This document shows positions 12,573 to 24,489 of a DNA stretch of 64,000 nucleotides, in pieces; within the stretch, counting starts at the first letter, position 1; the number at the start of each line of letters is the position of its first letter. The stretch is from Prosapia bicincta (lineage: Eukaryota; Arthropoda; Insecta; Hemiptera; Cercopidae): the NCBI GenBank assembly GCA_036971475.1, contig JBAIZL010000002.1, forward strand, positions 165,080,714 through 165,144,713, read 5' to 3'. The notes beneath the pieces were generated by a model. The model had not been told where the DNA came from, ran no database searches, and saw only the letters and a program-made list of their open reading frames with translations. The translations under genes were made by a program, and so were the position numbers.

Positions 12573-13825
12573 ATTATAATATTAAATTTATAAATATTAT
12601 AAAAAAAAAATAATAATAATAATAATAAAAACTAAACATTAACAGTAAACAATACTTCCAAAAGTTGACTTAGTAAAAGCCGACAAAGGAATACATTAAA
12701 CAAAAAAAAAAAAAAAAGTTTGAAAAAAAAAATATTTAAGGCAATAAACAATTTGTAAAACCCTTAGAGAACTAGGGTAGAGTTTTTGTTAGGTTTTAGA
12801 AAGTTGAAAGGGACGGGAGAGAACGACAGATGTGTCACGTACACTTTCAAAAATAACGGATAGTTTAAAAAAAAGTATAACGTACGAATTTCAAATTTGA
12901 TTGGTGGAAGCCAAGATAGATGTTTTTCATTGGGTAGAAAATGAACGAGAAGGGGAAATACGCGGTAAAGAAATTCAAGTGCAAAAAAAAAGAGGGGCAG
13001 TCTTCTTGCGACCAAAAAAGTAGATGGACGTGTGTGGATGTTCCTAAAGAAAGTGTGTGAAGTTGTTAAAAAAAAAAATATATAAGTAAATTAATTATCG
13101 ATAAATGTGGTGAAGTGAAGTGTTATAAAAAAAAAATCGTCCAACTAATACCAAGGGTTAACGGAATAAAGGAAAGAACGTCACTGCACTAAGTAAAAAC
13201 TTTAATTAAAAACTAATTTTAAAAAAATAATAAATTTCTGGTCAATAAAACAAATTTTCTAATATAGGCTACAAGTAACTCTAAATTTCAAAAGAAAAAA
13301 GTAATTTCATAAGGCAAGAATCTAAACACGCCCCAAAAGTCTTTAATTTATTAGCTGGTCAAATTTAAATAATAATAAATAAAATTAATGAAATAAATAA
13401 CAGGTTGTTTACCGTATAAGATTTTGGTTCGACATTATAGTCTGAAATAATTTGTAATTAAATGTAGATTTAACATGTATACTTTGTATTTAACTGGCAA
13501 CAGGAATTAATAATGTTCTAAAATATTAAAGCAATTGTTATAACTAAAAAGTCTTGTATTTCTTTGTAAGGCCTACTCTAATTAAGAAATTTGGTTGAAA
13601 TCTTATAAAGAAAAAGGAATCAAAATAATTAAAATAAAGGTAGGTCATAGTAATAAGAAGCATAATTTAAAATTATACAATATAAGCAAAATGTTTAATT
13701 AGAACTTCAGTCGAACAATAGGTAAACTGGCGCCCAACACTTTAAAACAAATTAATTAATCTATAACAATTAAATTAACAAACTTGAAATAACATAGATA
13801 AAGCCCAAGGGAATTTATGTTATAA
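12573..13825 (+). repeat. 3' long terminal repeat
   Basis: Same length and, by eye, the same sequence as 5927-7179, including the same minus-strand 83-codon chance frame. It is followed immediately by (TA)n at 13824-13842, the continuation of the target microsatellite. Confidence 0.92.
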
Positions 13826-14664
13826 TATATATATATATATATTAAACATGGTGATATGTTTTATTGTAATATAGTTATTAAATTAAAAATATTTCAAAAA
13901 CAGAATTATTAGAACAATATATGCAATTAAAGTATTCTTGTTTTTGAAATATTTAAAAATTTATAAATGAAATATTAGTTTCGATAATATTAATAATGAA
14001 ATATATTTATGAAATATTTAAGACGATTCTTTTTCGATCTTCTTCTGATTTGTAAATATCGTTGTTGAAAAAATGTAATTTAGCAGACTAACGGTAAACT
14101 GTTGCATACACATTTGTTTATTATTAAATTAACAGTATAAAATAGCGACAGGCGCTTCAGTGTTTATAAATAGATCTCAAAGTTTTCCCGATAGCGCTAG
14201 TTCTATCTCACGAAGAATTTTATTCTCTTCATGTTATGAAAACACGATAACCTTGGAATAGACATATTTATGATATTTTTTTTCTTCATTCGTATATTTA
14301 AATACTATATTTGACACCGTGTTCTTATATTCTCTGTAAACTAAGAGAATATTCGTTTGGAATAAAATAATACATTTCAAAATATCACTTGCTTGTATGG
14401 GTCATTATTTTACACAAAATTATTCTAAAACATAACATTAAATTAAATTAAATAATTACTGAAGATAATCATAAGTTATAAGTTCGCAAGAGAAAATAAA
14501 GTTAATAAACATCATTCTTAATACAATTATTGTAATGTATTGGGTAACAAATATTATTTTTAAGCTGTCACAACTTATTAGGCTCACATTCAGATTACGT
14601 AACGGCTTAGATAATAGGTTTCAATACAAATTCAGTATCGTAAATGTTTAATACCGTTGTGAAG
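13826..14664. other. Spacer with (TA)n and a 20-bp inverted repeat
   Basis: It begins with the remaining (TA)n target. Arms at 13887-13906 and 13934-13954 (AAATATTTCAAAAACA and its complement) form a hairpin with a loop of about 27 nt. The rest is A+T-rich with no gene seen. It would contain the 3' untranslated region of the dehydrogenase gene; AATAAA-like strings are common but none stands out. Confidence 0.4.
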
Positions 14665-17381
14665 CTACATTCCACCATTTATGTCCAAGTTAGCTGCATT
14701 TATGTAAGAACTCTTGTCAGAACCCAAAAATACAATCAATTCAGCCACTTCTGAAAACAAATATCCAGCAAATATGCTTTGAAATAGTTGTAATAATATA
14801 CATTCTACTTGAAAATAATCTATTTTTAATTTTAGATCAGTTTTCAAATAGGAATTAAATTATTTCTGAAATGCTCTTTTAAATAATTCATATTTCACTA
14901 GCAGTAGCATTTAAAAAATTTGAAGACATCTAAATCTACAGCAGAGAATTTCGTATTTTATGCACAATTTGTATTTATAAGAAATAGGTTATAAACTTAA
15001 CATGTTCTACGGAAAATTATATGTATTTGATAACTCTGGCAATGGTTGGAACAGCAGCTTTTCAGATGATTTAATAAATAATAATACACTTATCTATAGA
15101 GTAAAGAAATTAGCTTTCCATAAAAATCAAAGGATCACTTTGTAACAAAAATGTTTAATTCCAATTATTTAATAATATATTTATTATACTATTCATAATA
15201 GACTGTTAAATACACATTAGCAAATCTGTGAACTGATATTTGAAATGTGGTTCTGAATTTTAGAGTAAATTTCGGAATGTTATCACTTTAATTTCGATGA
15301 AGTAAACGTCTAGCATTTAAGCACCATTACAAAAGTTTTATATTCGGAGAAAAATGTACATATGTAATAATAAATTATGTACAACATATCAAATAATACA
15401 TTCTCATCCATGACATAACATATAAACACAACACTAATTGAATGGGTATATTCAATTAATTTTAACATTCATTACAATAATTTAAACTGTGTCTCTGACC
15501 TAAATTAAGTATACACTATACACCAATGGTTGTAGCTATAAAAATAAAGTTTAATATACAATTACTGTTATTGTTTTCACGATAAAACGTTACATTTCAT
15601 ATGGTGTTCAATACCTTCAGGGGTTCCGAAACGCTTTGCAGGACATCTGTGCAATACACCTTCCTTGAAAATGTTATCGGTTGCTCTTAGCATTTCTGTA
15701 TCTATTCCGCCTGGACTTACTGCATTACAGCGTATTCCATCCCTGAAATATATATTAGAACTATACATTGTTTGCTATAAAAATAACTTATTTCAGGGAA
15801 GTAGGCTTAGTATTTAGATTTGGATTTATTTTAATCCATAAGGCCCTAATCATAAAGACCAACAACAATGTAATAGAATTCAAAATATTATGATGTCTGA
15901 TATAAAGTAAAAACAAATTTGGAAAAGCATTTGTATAGACTATATATATAATGTAGTATGGATTGTATACTAGAGTATAGAGGATAATTTTGTTTGCAAA
16001 TAAGTTTAACAAATTGTTGACTTTGAACTTACTGAGCCATTTCTTTTCCAACTCCCTTCGTTAAACACACCACAGCTGCCTTAGTGCTACCGTAGCTTAT
16101 ATATGCATCATATCCACGTCCCAATATACTGGCTACATTTACTATTGAACCTGATAGTTCATATTGTTTTAGCTCTTGGCATGCCTTTTGGGTAACCATA
16201 AAAGTGCCCTGTAAGTATTAAAAAAAGAACAACAGTTTTAGGAGTCTTACAAGGAAATTGTTGTTTACTACTGTTTTATTAGTATCATTTTAACAAGTAA
16301 AAATCTAAACAAATATTCTTTGAGCTTAGCTTGTGAGGTTATGTTAAATATAAATAAAAACATACACAAAACATACAACAGTTGTAAGTTACAGTTTGTA
16401 GTAGTAACACTCACTGATGATGATGACTTGGTCATTGAAACGCGTATGAGAAATAAATCATTAATTTGTGAGTTTTGTGTATGTTTTATTTATTTTTAAG
16501 TAAAAATGTGTAAGTAGATAGAGGTTACTTCGATAGCAAAAACAAGATCTGTAAGGGAGTACAAACCGAGCACAATTATCTATGTCTACACTTTCCAGCA
16601 CACCGACATAGTGCTCAATGAGTATGTATCAATCTACTATACCAGCCCATGGTAGAGCGTCTTAAAACTCTCGCTATGGAGCTAGACTTAAATAATACTT
16701 ATAGGAGAGCGCCTAAAGAGCTGTAGATATGTAAGACATGTCGCCGTAAATTAAATCAAGTGCCTGTTTTGGGGTTTAGATTTAAATTAAAGTAGCACTT
16801 TGAATAAATAAAACCAACAAGAGCGTGTCCTAAATAACAATGTGTCTAATATGGCGGATAACATTCATACTTGGAAGTGTCTATTTTTTCTTGATCATCT
16901 CGATCAAGGAACTCAAAGCTCCCAATAGTAGGAATAACCTTGTTTAAGAGGGCTCGAAATGAGAGATGTAATAGATTTTGTTGGAAAGTAGATCACGATA
17001 TGTTGTGGTATGGGCAGAGAAAATAAAAAAAAGATCATCTTAACAATTAAATCTTGATATATGCAATGTTTCCTTGATCACTAACATGTCGAAATCTATT
17101 GATTATTCTGAGGAATGAAGTTTCAGTCCTAAATAGTTAGTTTTATAATATCTAATTCAATAATTAAGTCTTAACGTTTTCAAGCAGATATTTCTGAGTG
17201 TACAGTCTGCACGAGTCTGTTTAGCCTTCTTTGTAGAAACAGTGTAGTCTCCTTAGATTTCTATTGCAGTGACAATAAAACTTCTTTTTATTGAAACACG
17301 TAATTATTAGCGAATGATGGCCGAGATTATTTTTAATCGTATATGGTAATTTACTAAATGTTTATGACAGTTATTTTATGA

Positions 17382-17412
<31 letters not shown>

Positions 17413-20238
17413 TCATTTATTGCGCTACATATAACAATTTTGTGCTTATAACCGGTATTTAATTTGCTTATACTTACAGTGTCAATGTACACTAAATATG
17501 TTTGTGAAATGTTTGTAAAACAAATTCTAATGTAAAAATTGAACCTATAAAATTAAACAATGAAACAGAAAAATTTCATACATTGACCTGAAAATTGTAA
17601 AAGTATTTGTAAAGAAGAATTATCGGGCTAGTAGCTAAAAGTAAAGTAACAGTTTTAAAAAGGAAAAGTAAATTCATTATTTCATAAATGTTATAGTGAA
17701 ATAGATTTTTCTAAACACGAAAGAGCTAATAATATCACCAGAATATGTTTAAAAACAATTAAAACAATTAACTATTTCAGTAAATGGGATTCTACAATAC
17801 GAAAATAAAAGTTAGTGTCTACGGCTGACCGAAGATAAAATATGCTCAGAATTTATTTTGTTCTTACGCTACGTGAAAATAATTGCTACATCAGGTAATA
17901 GCATTACTTTGTAATTGACATCGAAAACATTTTGCATCGACTCTATCGATTCGTTTATGAAATGACGGTTGTTAGTGACTATTCCTGCACAATTAACGAT
18001 CACGGTTGGTGGTGATTTGTATTTTTCTTTAATGACTTTAAATATATTGTCAACGCTTTCTTTGCTCGACACATCTAATCCAATACTGCAATGATCAGTA
18101 CCTAGAAAAAAAAATAATTATAAAAGTATGTTTTGATGAACATAGGATTATTATAATATCAGTCGGTATTGCTTTCCTTCTAAATAATATTTGAAAATGT
18201 AATATATTATATGCACAGACATGTTTAAACTTTCAAAATGTTGTTGTTTGTATATTATTCGTTTTTTACTCTTTACAGAGTTCAAATAAAGTGTTAATGC
18301 ACAGGGACTATTTCAAAGTGAGTGCTTAGCGCTAAACAAAACATTTTAAAATCCAGCCCAATCCGGCTGTTTTTATGAACAAATGTTTTCGAACATATAT
18401 GAACTACTTTTAAAATGCAAATTCAAATATCTTTCCTTCTGAGCGCTTTGTCTGACATATTTCTTTCCATTTGACCATTAAAACGTATATATAGGAAGCA
18501 TAAATATTTTAATATTTTTTCAAAAGGTGTTTTCTTACGTTTTAATTTAAACTGTTTTTACATATAAATTGGTTTACTGCTGTCATTAAACGTATGTTAC
18601 TTTATCAAAGTATTAGAATTCCATAGTATATTACATCGCTTCCTATTGCTTATCTAAAACAAATATCGGCAAAACTGAAATGTCGTTACAAACGGCAAAG
18701 TAATCGTTAATGACCCTTTCATTATGACTAGACGTAACTTATTTCATGTTGATATAAATTATTTTATCCGATATGGTATTTCCAACCAATAATTGTAATT
18801 TGTACAAGTTATTACAATTTCTTCATAATGACGATATTCCATGGACAAAAATTAATTATAATAATTATTATTTTTATTTGTGGAAATTTAAATTTTGTAT
18901 CCATATTTTGAACCCTTTACAAGATAGAAATTTGATTGCAAGCTACTAAGAGACTCTATTTGAAAATATTTAAAATTTTAGCTTAAACCTTTTACACTGT
19001 TTAACTTTTAAACACCATTTAATGTTTTCAGGGTGGCTTCAGCAGTGTCGCCTTTAATGTCTGCCACTACCACCTTTGCACCTTCCCTCGCTAGAGCTTG
19101 ACAGGTAGCTTGTCCAATCCCTCCGCCTCCACCTAATAACAATTAAAATTCTTGATTGTTTAAGTTTTCTCTAATTGTGACATTGTTGGTTCGTCAATAG
19201 GTAAACCATAAATTATTTGGATCACTAAACCTTTTAAAAATACTTCTAACGTCGGCTATTAAAATCGACCGTACATCTCTAGTGCATAATGAAATATTAG
19301 TAATTATTATCTTCTAATAACAAATAATATTTATAGCCTAAATAAAATTATTTATTGCTACATTTAGAAATATAAAACATATTTTTATTTTAAGAGCTAA
19401 GTATAAAAGGTGTCAATTTAATGATATATTTAAAAAAAACAATGTGGTTTATTAAATAAAGCTTATTGGCAAAAAAAAATATTTGAAACAGATTTGGGAC
19501 AAATTTTGAAATTTGTATAATATGTTTATACGTCTACGATGATGATAGCTCGGCTTTCTACACAATAATGGCAGTGACGCCATTTTTTAAAATGTATTGT
19601 GAGATTTACGTAATTTTGCAAGTTAGTGGTAATTGAAATATCTCTTCTGTTACTCTTCTATTGACTTAGACCTTCTACTAGTTGCATGTTCTAATATCCC
19701 TAATGTTTTTCTGGATAAAATATGTTTTTCTATAGTTCTTTTATATTCACATCTCTTTATCATTATATAATATTTAATTATGGTTGAAATTAGCTGTCTG
19801 GTAGGCCTATATTATTAATTTTGCTAATTTAGTTGCACTAAAATCTAATTAATAATGTTTATAACAGTGTTTTTTTATTTTTTAGATACAATGATCCCAT
19901 ATAACAAAATTAAAAACTAACGACAACTCGATTGGAAAATTTTCTACACAAATTGTAAAACCTAAAATGTACCACAACTATTAATACTAATAAATGTTCT
20001 ACGAAACTTACTGAGTAGTAAAATATCGATTGGGATCTATTCTACAGAATAGTAACATCAACTAGAACTAACAACACTATTAAATGTTTTAAGTCGGATA
20101 AATATATACCATGGTTATAAGCAATAGTAATATACTATATTTGTGAATAATACATTTGTTTTAACTCTATATTACTAGTTACTGCAATAATCATATAGTA
20201 CATTTACCTGTAACTAAAGCCACTTTGCCTTGCAACAT
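14665..20238 (-). CDS. Short-chain dehydrogenase/reductase, 17-beta-HSD8-like, six exons
   Basis: Six coding exons join in frame with GT/AG borders: 20238-20208, 19132-19016, 18101-17908, 16208-16033, 15742-15615 and 14750-14665. Together they encode 243 residues from ATG to TAG. Exons 1 and 2 form the Rossmann glycine motif (VTGGGGGIGQA) that binds NAD(P)(H). Exon 3 gives VIVNCAGI (NAG motif). Exon 4 gives SGSIVNVASILG with the catalytic serine and SYGSTKAA with the Tyr-x3-Lys pair. Exon 5 gives RCNAVSPGGIDTEM, and exon 6 ends LDINGG-M. Length and the SPPTVIVNCAGI and GTFMVTQ segments resemble 17-beta-hydroxysteroid dehydrogenase 8 / 3-ketoacyl-ACP reductase-like proteins. Substrate is not determinable; related SDRs are possible. 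All catalytic residues are present and no stop interrupts the exons, so it looks functional. Intron 3 carries a hammerhead retroelement fragment on the opposite strand. Confidence 0.9.
16310..16505 (+). mobile_element. Solo Penelope-like terminal unit in an SDR intron
   Basis: It lies in the 1.7-kb intron between SDR exons 3 and 4. The left part (16310-16376) is the reverse complement of the tail found at 41.61-41.67 kb (CTCACAAGCTAAGCTCAAAG on the other strand). The right part (16378-16500) is colinear with the PLE ends at 41.5-41.6 kb and, inverted, 39.9-40.0 kb, and it carries an intact hammerhead. No reverse transcriptase or endonuclease remains. It is a fragment with an inverted tail, as is common for PLE insertions. 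Confidence 0.75.
16410..16450 (+). ncRNA. Type I hammerhead ribozyme (copy 1)
   Basis: A 41-nt motif: stem I CTCA/TGAG, core CTGATGA (16414-16420), stem II ATGAC-TTG-GTCAT, GAAA, minimal stem III AC-GC-GT, and an A at the cleavage position (predicted cut after 16446). Every invariant hammerhead position is present. Minimal stem III forms are described for Penelope-like elements and often work best as dimers. It is antisense to the dehydrogenase gene, so it would act only on transcripts from the plus strand. Confidence 0.85.
17389..17413. repeat. (TA)n microsatellite
   Basis: About 25 bp of TA repeats within SDR intron 3. Confidence 0.85.
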
Positions 20239-21880
20239 ATTGTTTAAAAGCGTTCAGTCACGACTAACTTTGACATTGCTGTATATTCTTTGCAACGCAT
20301 TAACACATTTATCAGCTTCTACAAGGTTAAATAGACAGTTGATATCTTCATGCTAGGTTAATTATATACGTAATGCCGACAATATATAAAGCTCTTTTAT
20401 CGCTATGACAGTTTAATATCATTTTATGTTGTATGAATAAAAGATATACCTAAAATAAAATTACTTTTACATGCGTAACTTGTTGGTATATAATCTAAGC
20501 ACTGTAATGTCTAATTAGAAATGACGACCTAAGATTTAAAATTATATTCTCTTGCAAACATTTGACTTTCTATTGTAGGTGATGTAAACGTATGGTAAAT
20601 CACTTCTGTTGTTTTACTAGGTGAATACATGCGCAATATCAAGAGCACAATGGTACAATATATTACTAGGAATATATTGGAAATAACCCCAATACCACAA
20701 TAAAAATAAATACTAATAAATATTACTTTGAAAAAGGTACTTAAGGTTAAGCCCCTATGTACATTTTGATGACCATTTATTCTTCATGAGAGGGTCTTAG
20801 AACAAAGTATAATCTAGCTAACTAGAAGCTACAAGCTAGAGTGACGTCACCTCTATCTTTTACTTTAACTATTGTGGGTGTTTGTAACCCATTACGAAAG
20901 TATTGATTGAATGGATCGCTTGTTTAACTAGATTCGACACAGTGCCTCAGTACATTCTGTATCTGTTCTAAAAATCTTGTTTACATTTGTTAATTAACAA
21001 AGGTTAGTTTTGTTTACATGTGGGTTGAATATTACTTACATGCTACCTATGTAACATCTAAATAGGTATATTAGTAAAAGTTACTAGATCAATTTGTTTT
21101 TGTATAACGATTCTTGTATATCAAGAAACAGTGAACATATTTTATATGTGGAAGATAAATTATAATTAACCGCCATGGATGGAATAAAAGAAAACTTTTT
21201 AAAATGTTTTACCTTTTTTGTTGAAACATAACATTTTTGAAAATATGAACACGTTTACTAATATATAAAGGTATAATAATAGTACTACGATTCCCACAAA
21301 AATAATGTGATTACTCACATTAAAACAAAACTAAATTAAAGACATGTTTTATGGTTAATATATATCTTCATATATATATTTAAAATGCATTTATGTATAT
21401 TCATTCAAATATAAAATTTATTCGTTATCAAATACTTATCATACAACCTGTAATACTTTATGCAAAAATTCTATATTTATGTAGTATACTATCAACGAGC
21501 TCTGAGGGGAAATCAGGGTTTTTCTGCAATTACAAATTAAAGATTATTAGTATAACTATTATCAAATGTTTCAGTGATTTAATGTCTTAACTGCCTGCAG
21601 TCCCTAGGAGAGATACGAAGAACTAACTCTATAAATGTTTCTTAAAGTAAGTTGAATAGGTTATAATAAAAAAACGTCAGATCATTGTAACGAGACATGA
21701 GGAAAGAATAAAAATGATTATTAAAATTAATAACACTAATTTCATTTAATGAAAAACCAATAGTCTGGTTATTTATTTTGTTGTTATCAGTCACCTTATT
21801 GAATAAATACAGAGTAAACCTTGATAAGACTTTTACAAATACTTGGAATTATTGTCATAACTGTACAGGGTGCCGTGTAG
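20239..21880. other. Upstream region of the SDR gene
   Basis: It presumably contains the SDR promoter and 5' untranslated region. No coding feature is recognised, and the short open frame at 21393-21590 has no protein-like pattern. Confidence 0.35.
20381..20390 (-). promoter_or_regulatory. Possible TATA box of the SDR gene
   Basis: TTTATATATT on the minus strand lies about 145 bp upstream of the SDR start codon. In such A+T-rich DNA this is weak evidence; transcript 5' ends would decide. Confidence 0.25.
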
Positions 21881-21966
21881 TTAAAGTCCCCCAACAATGT
21901 CCACGTTGGCTGCATTTATGTATGAACTCTTTTCGGAACTCAAAAATAAAATCAAATCTGCCACTT
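21881..21966 (-). pseudogene. Terminal exon of a second SDR paralogue
   Basis: This 86-nt segment has the same length, phase and acceptor (TTTCAG before AAGTGGC) as SDR exon 6. It encodes EVADLILFLSSEKSSYINAA then NVDIVGGL and a TAA stop. It lies 1.6 kb upstream of the SDR start, same strand, as expected for tandem duplication. No other exon of this copy is found up to the satellite array at 24.4 kb. It is either an orphan exon, the end of a gene whose intron spans the array, or a relic. The open frame itself is undamaged. Confidence 0.7.
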
Positions 21967-24429
21967 CTGAAATTACATAGAATTAAATAAAAAAATATGA
22001 ATAACACATACACAAAAAAATTTCAACTTAATAGTTTTGACAGAATGTACATTCTTAGTCAATAAAATATATATTAATTGAAACACTATACAACATATAT
22101 CAACATTTCTATTTACACACCGCATTGGTTACAGTGGTAAGATTTGTTATTGAATTTTTAGTATCAACGAGTTTTGTTTAAAATTCTATCAATAATTGTA
22201 ACTGCATACCTCAATATTGATTGCTCGTTGGTGATACTTTAACTTAAAACTTTGGTATCAAGCCTATTTTTAGTTAATATGCATATATTGTAGTAATTAT
22301 TTTCATATAATGTATAAGTAAACAAACATTTTTTAACGACTTCAAAATAGGAGGACGTTCTATATTCGATCCATAGGTTTTTTTCTGTTTGTTTCACCAT
22401 ACCTTTTGAAATATTTAAGGGATCAAAGGGATTTTTTTGGTAAATAAAACGGAAAACCTTCCTGGAGTTCCCATTATAGTTACATCCGATTCCGTCTGAT
22501 TTGAAGACATACTTGGCTGTTTTATATTTAAAACAAAATTTTAGAGAGAAAATATTTTAATTTTTTTGTTTTACAAGATTATAAATTATAATATAATAAA
22601 TAAGCACAATATACTATTACAGCACATAATTAATGTAGTGTTCTACATCACATAAAAATTACACTGAACAAATAAATATAAAACAAATAGTTTTTTTTTT
22701 TTAATTTGCTTGATAGAGCGGCCTAGAGAGAGCACCATCGGATACTAATGAATGAATTTTCCTCATTAAAAAGTCCCTTCTACGATGGTCTACCCATATT
22801 AATATACAATTATATATAACTGGAATGAGATAAGCGAAAATATATATATTGAAAAGCCGATTTAGTTATTTTACCATAATCAAGATATTCAATTATCCCC
22901 AGGTGAAAACCTCATTACTTCACTAAATATCAAGAGATAAAATCATTAAATATAACTTTACTATCAATTTTGACCTACTTTTTCTATTTAAATTTTATGA
23001 GTACACAATGTTTCCCTATTAACTTTTAGAGACAGCATTATTATTGAAAATTTACCTGAGATATTACGTTACATGATTAAACACACGTTTTTAAACTAAA
23101 ATGTAAAACAATATTTGCAAGGTAAGAAATAATATGCAGGAATTTAGAAAAATTCGTCAAAGGAATTTCAAACATAAATTATTCAATGTATTCGTTTGAC
23201 GATCTGATATGTTTATCGTATTCTTCAAGGGTGTGTCAACTATTTGATCAACGTTCGAGCAATATGGTTAGAGGGATATAAACATCAGAAATATGTGTAG
23301 ATAAATATTGGCAACTTTGCCAACATATTCAACAGTATGAAACGAAATTTATTTATAATTAAAATACAAATTAAAAAAGAAATAAATTTTTGCTACAGAA
23401 ACTATTTTAAAAACAGAACCTACTTAAAAAACCACAGAAATATAAATTTCACTTACTCTCAAGTAAAAAATAATTTTCTGATAACGAAAACCTAATTTAT
23501 CCTAAGCTCATTACCCACAAACGTTTGAAGTCAGCGCCGCAATCATGCCTGCTATTTGCTAACATATCATTATATAATAACCATTTCCGAAACCATCAAC
23601 GTTTTGACTAATTAGCACTAAAGCATGAACGTGCTTGATTTCCAATGACAAATTATAGCGAAACATGAAGTCTTCCCATGAAAAATATTTCCTGTATTCG
23701 ATATTATGATAATATGCGGGACGATAATTGATCTTTGTTCTCGGCAAAGACCATACAAAATGTAATTGGTTATTTGTCTTCCAGGTATACAGATTGCGGA
23801 CAATTCTAATTTCTTTGAATGATTTCCTAGTAATGTTATAACTGTAGATGCTTATAGAAGTAAGAGGTCATATTTCATTAATCCTTTTGTATAATAAATT
23901 TAATAAATTCCTTATACTGTATCTATAAAAGAATCGTATGAAAGAAATGATTGATAAGCTTGTATGTATATCATCATTTGTTAATCTACATTCCAAGGAG
24001 CTCCAACATAATGTAAAATCCTTTATTTGTTACGTTCAGTATGTAATTTCGGTGGCGACGTCAAACGCTTGTGGTTATTAAGCCTTTGATATATCATGTT
24101 TCCGTTATCAGAGTTGTATATTTTACATTTTATTAAGTAAAAGTTATGTTATGGGTTTCTTTTTTTGAAGTAGGTTCTGTTTTTGTGATGTAGCCTATAT
24201 TTCTAAATATCTGAGTTACAGGTAATTCACTGTATCTGATATATTTGCTCATAAAATGTTTTACTGAAAATATGTCACTATTTTACAGTTTTCAAAAAAA
24301 AAAATTTATATGTTTTACATAGTCAGTCAAAGTAAATTCACTTATATTTAGATTAAATTTATTGTAATTGAAAAAATCATAAAATGTTTGCCATAAAATG
24401 AAACACTCAGAAAAAAATTATTACCTCTA
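21967..24429. other. A+T-rich spacer before the satellite
   Basis: No exon matching the SDR paralogue is recognised. A less A+T-rich patch near 22340-22510 and the overlapping minus-strand frames at 23559-23803 have no identifiable domain. Confidence 0.35.
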
Positions 24430-24489
24430 CAATGGAACAATATGTTGTACTAGTTACAATATGTTGCGTATGTATTTAAAACATGTTAA

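Larger units (their letters stand above)
5927..13825 (+). mobile_element. Full-length Ty3/gypsy-type LTR retrotransposon
   Basis: It contains, in order, a 5' LTR, a primer-binding-site candidate, gag, protease, reverse transcriptase, RNase H, integrase and a 3' LTR. The LTRs are equal in length (1253 bp) and identical wherever I compared them, implying a young insertion. Domain order PR-RT-RH-IN and a GPY/F module after integrase place it in Ty3/gypsy (Metaviridae-like). No envelope frame exists between integrase (ending at 12112) and the 3' LTR. It sits in an (AT)n tract, so the short target duplication cannot be resolved. Pol is interrupted by a one-base frame change near 10.38 kb, so this copy is probably not autonomous unless that is an assembly error. 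Confidence 0.93.

Noticed and set aside
23559..23803. Overlapping minus-strand frames as missing SDR paralogue exons
   Set aside because: Neither resembles SDR exons 1-5; no glycine-rich, NAG, YxxxK or SPGG motif is present.
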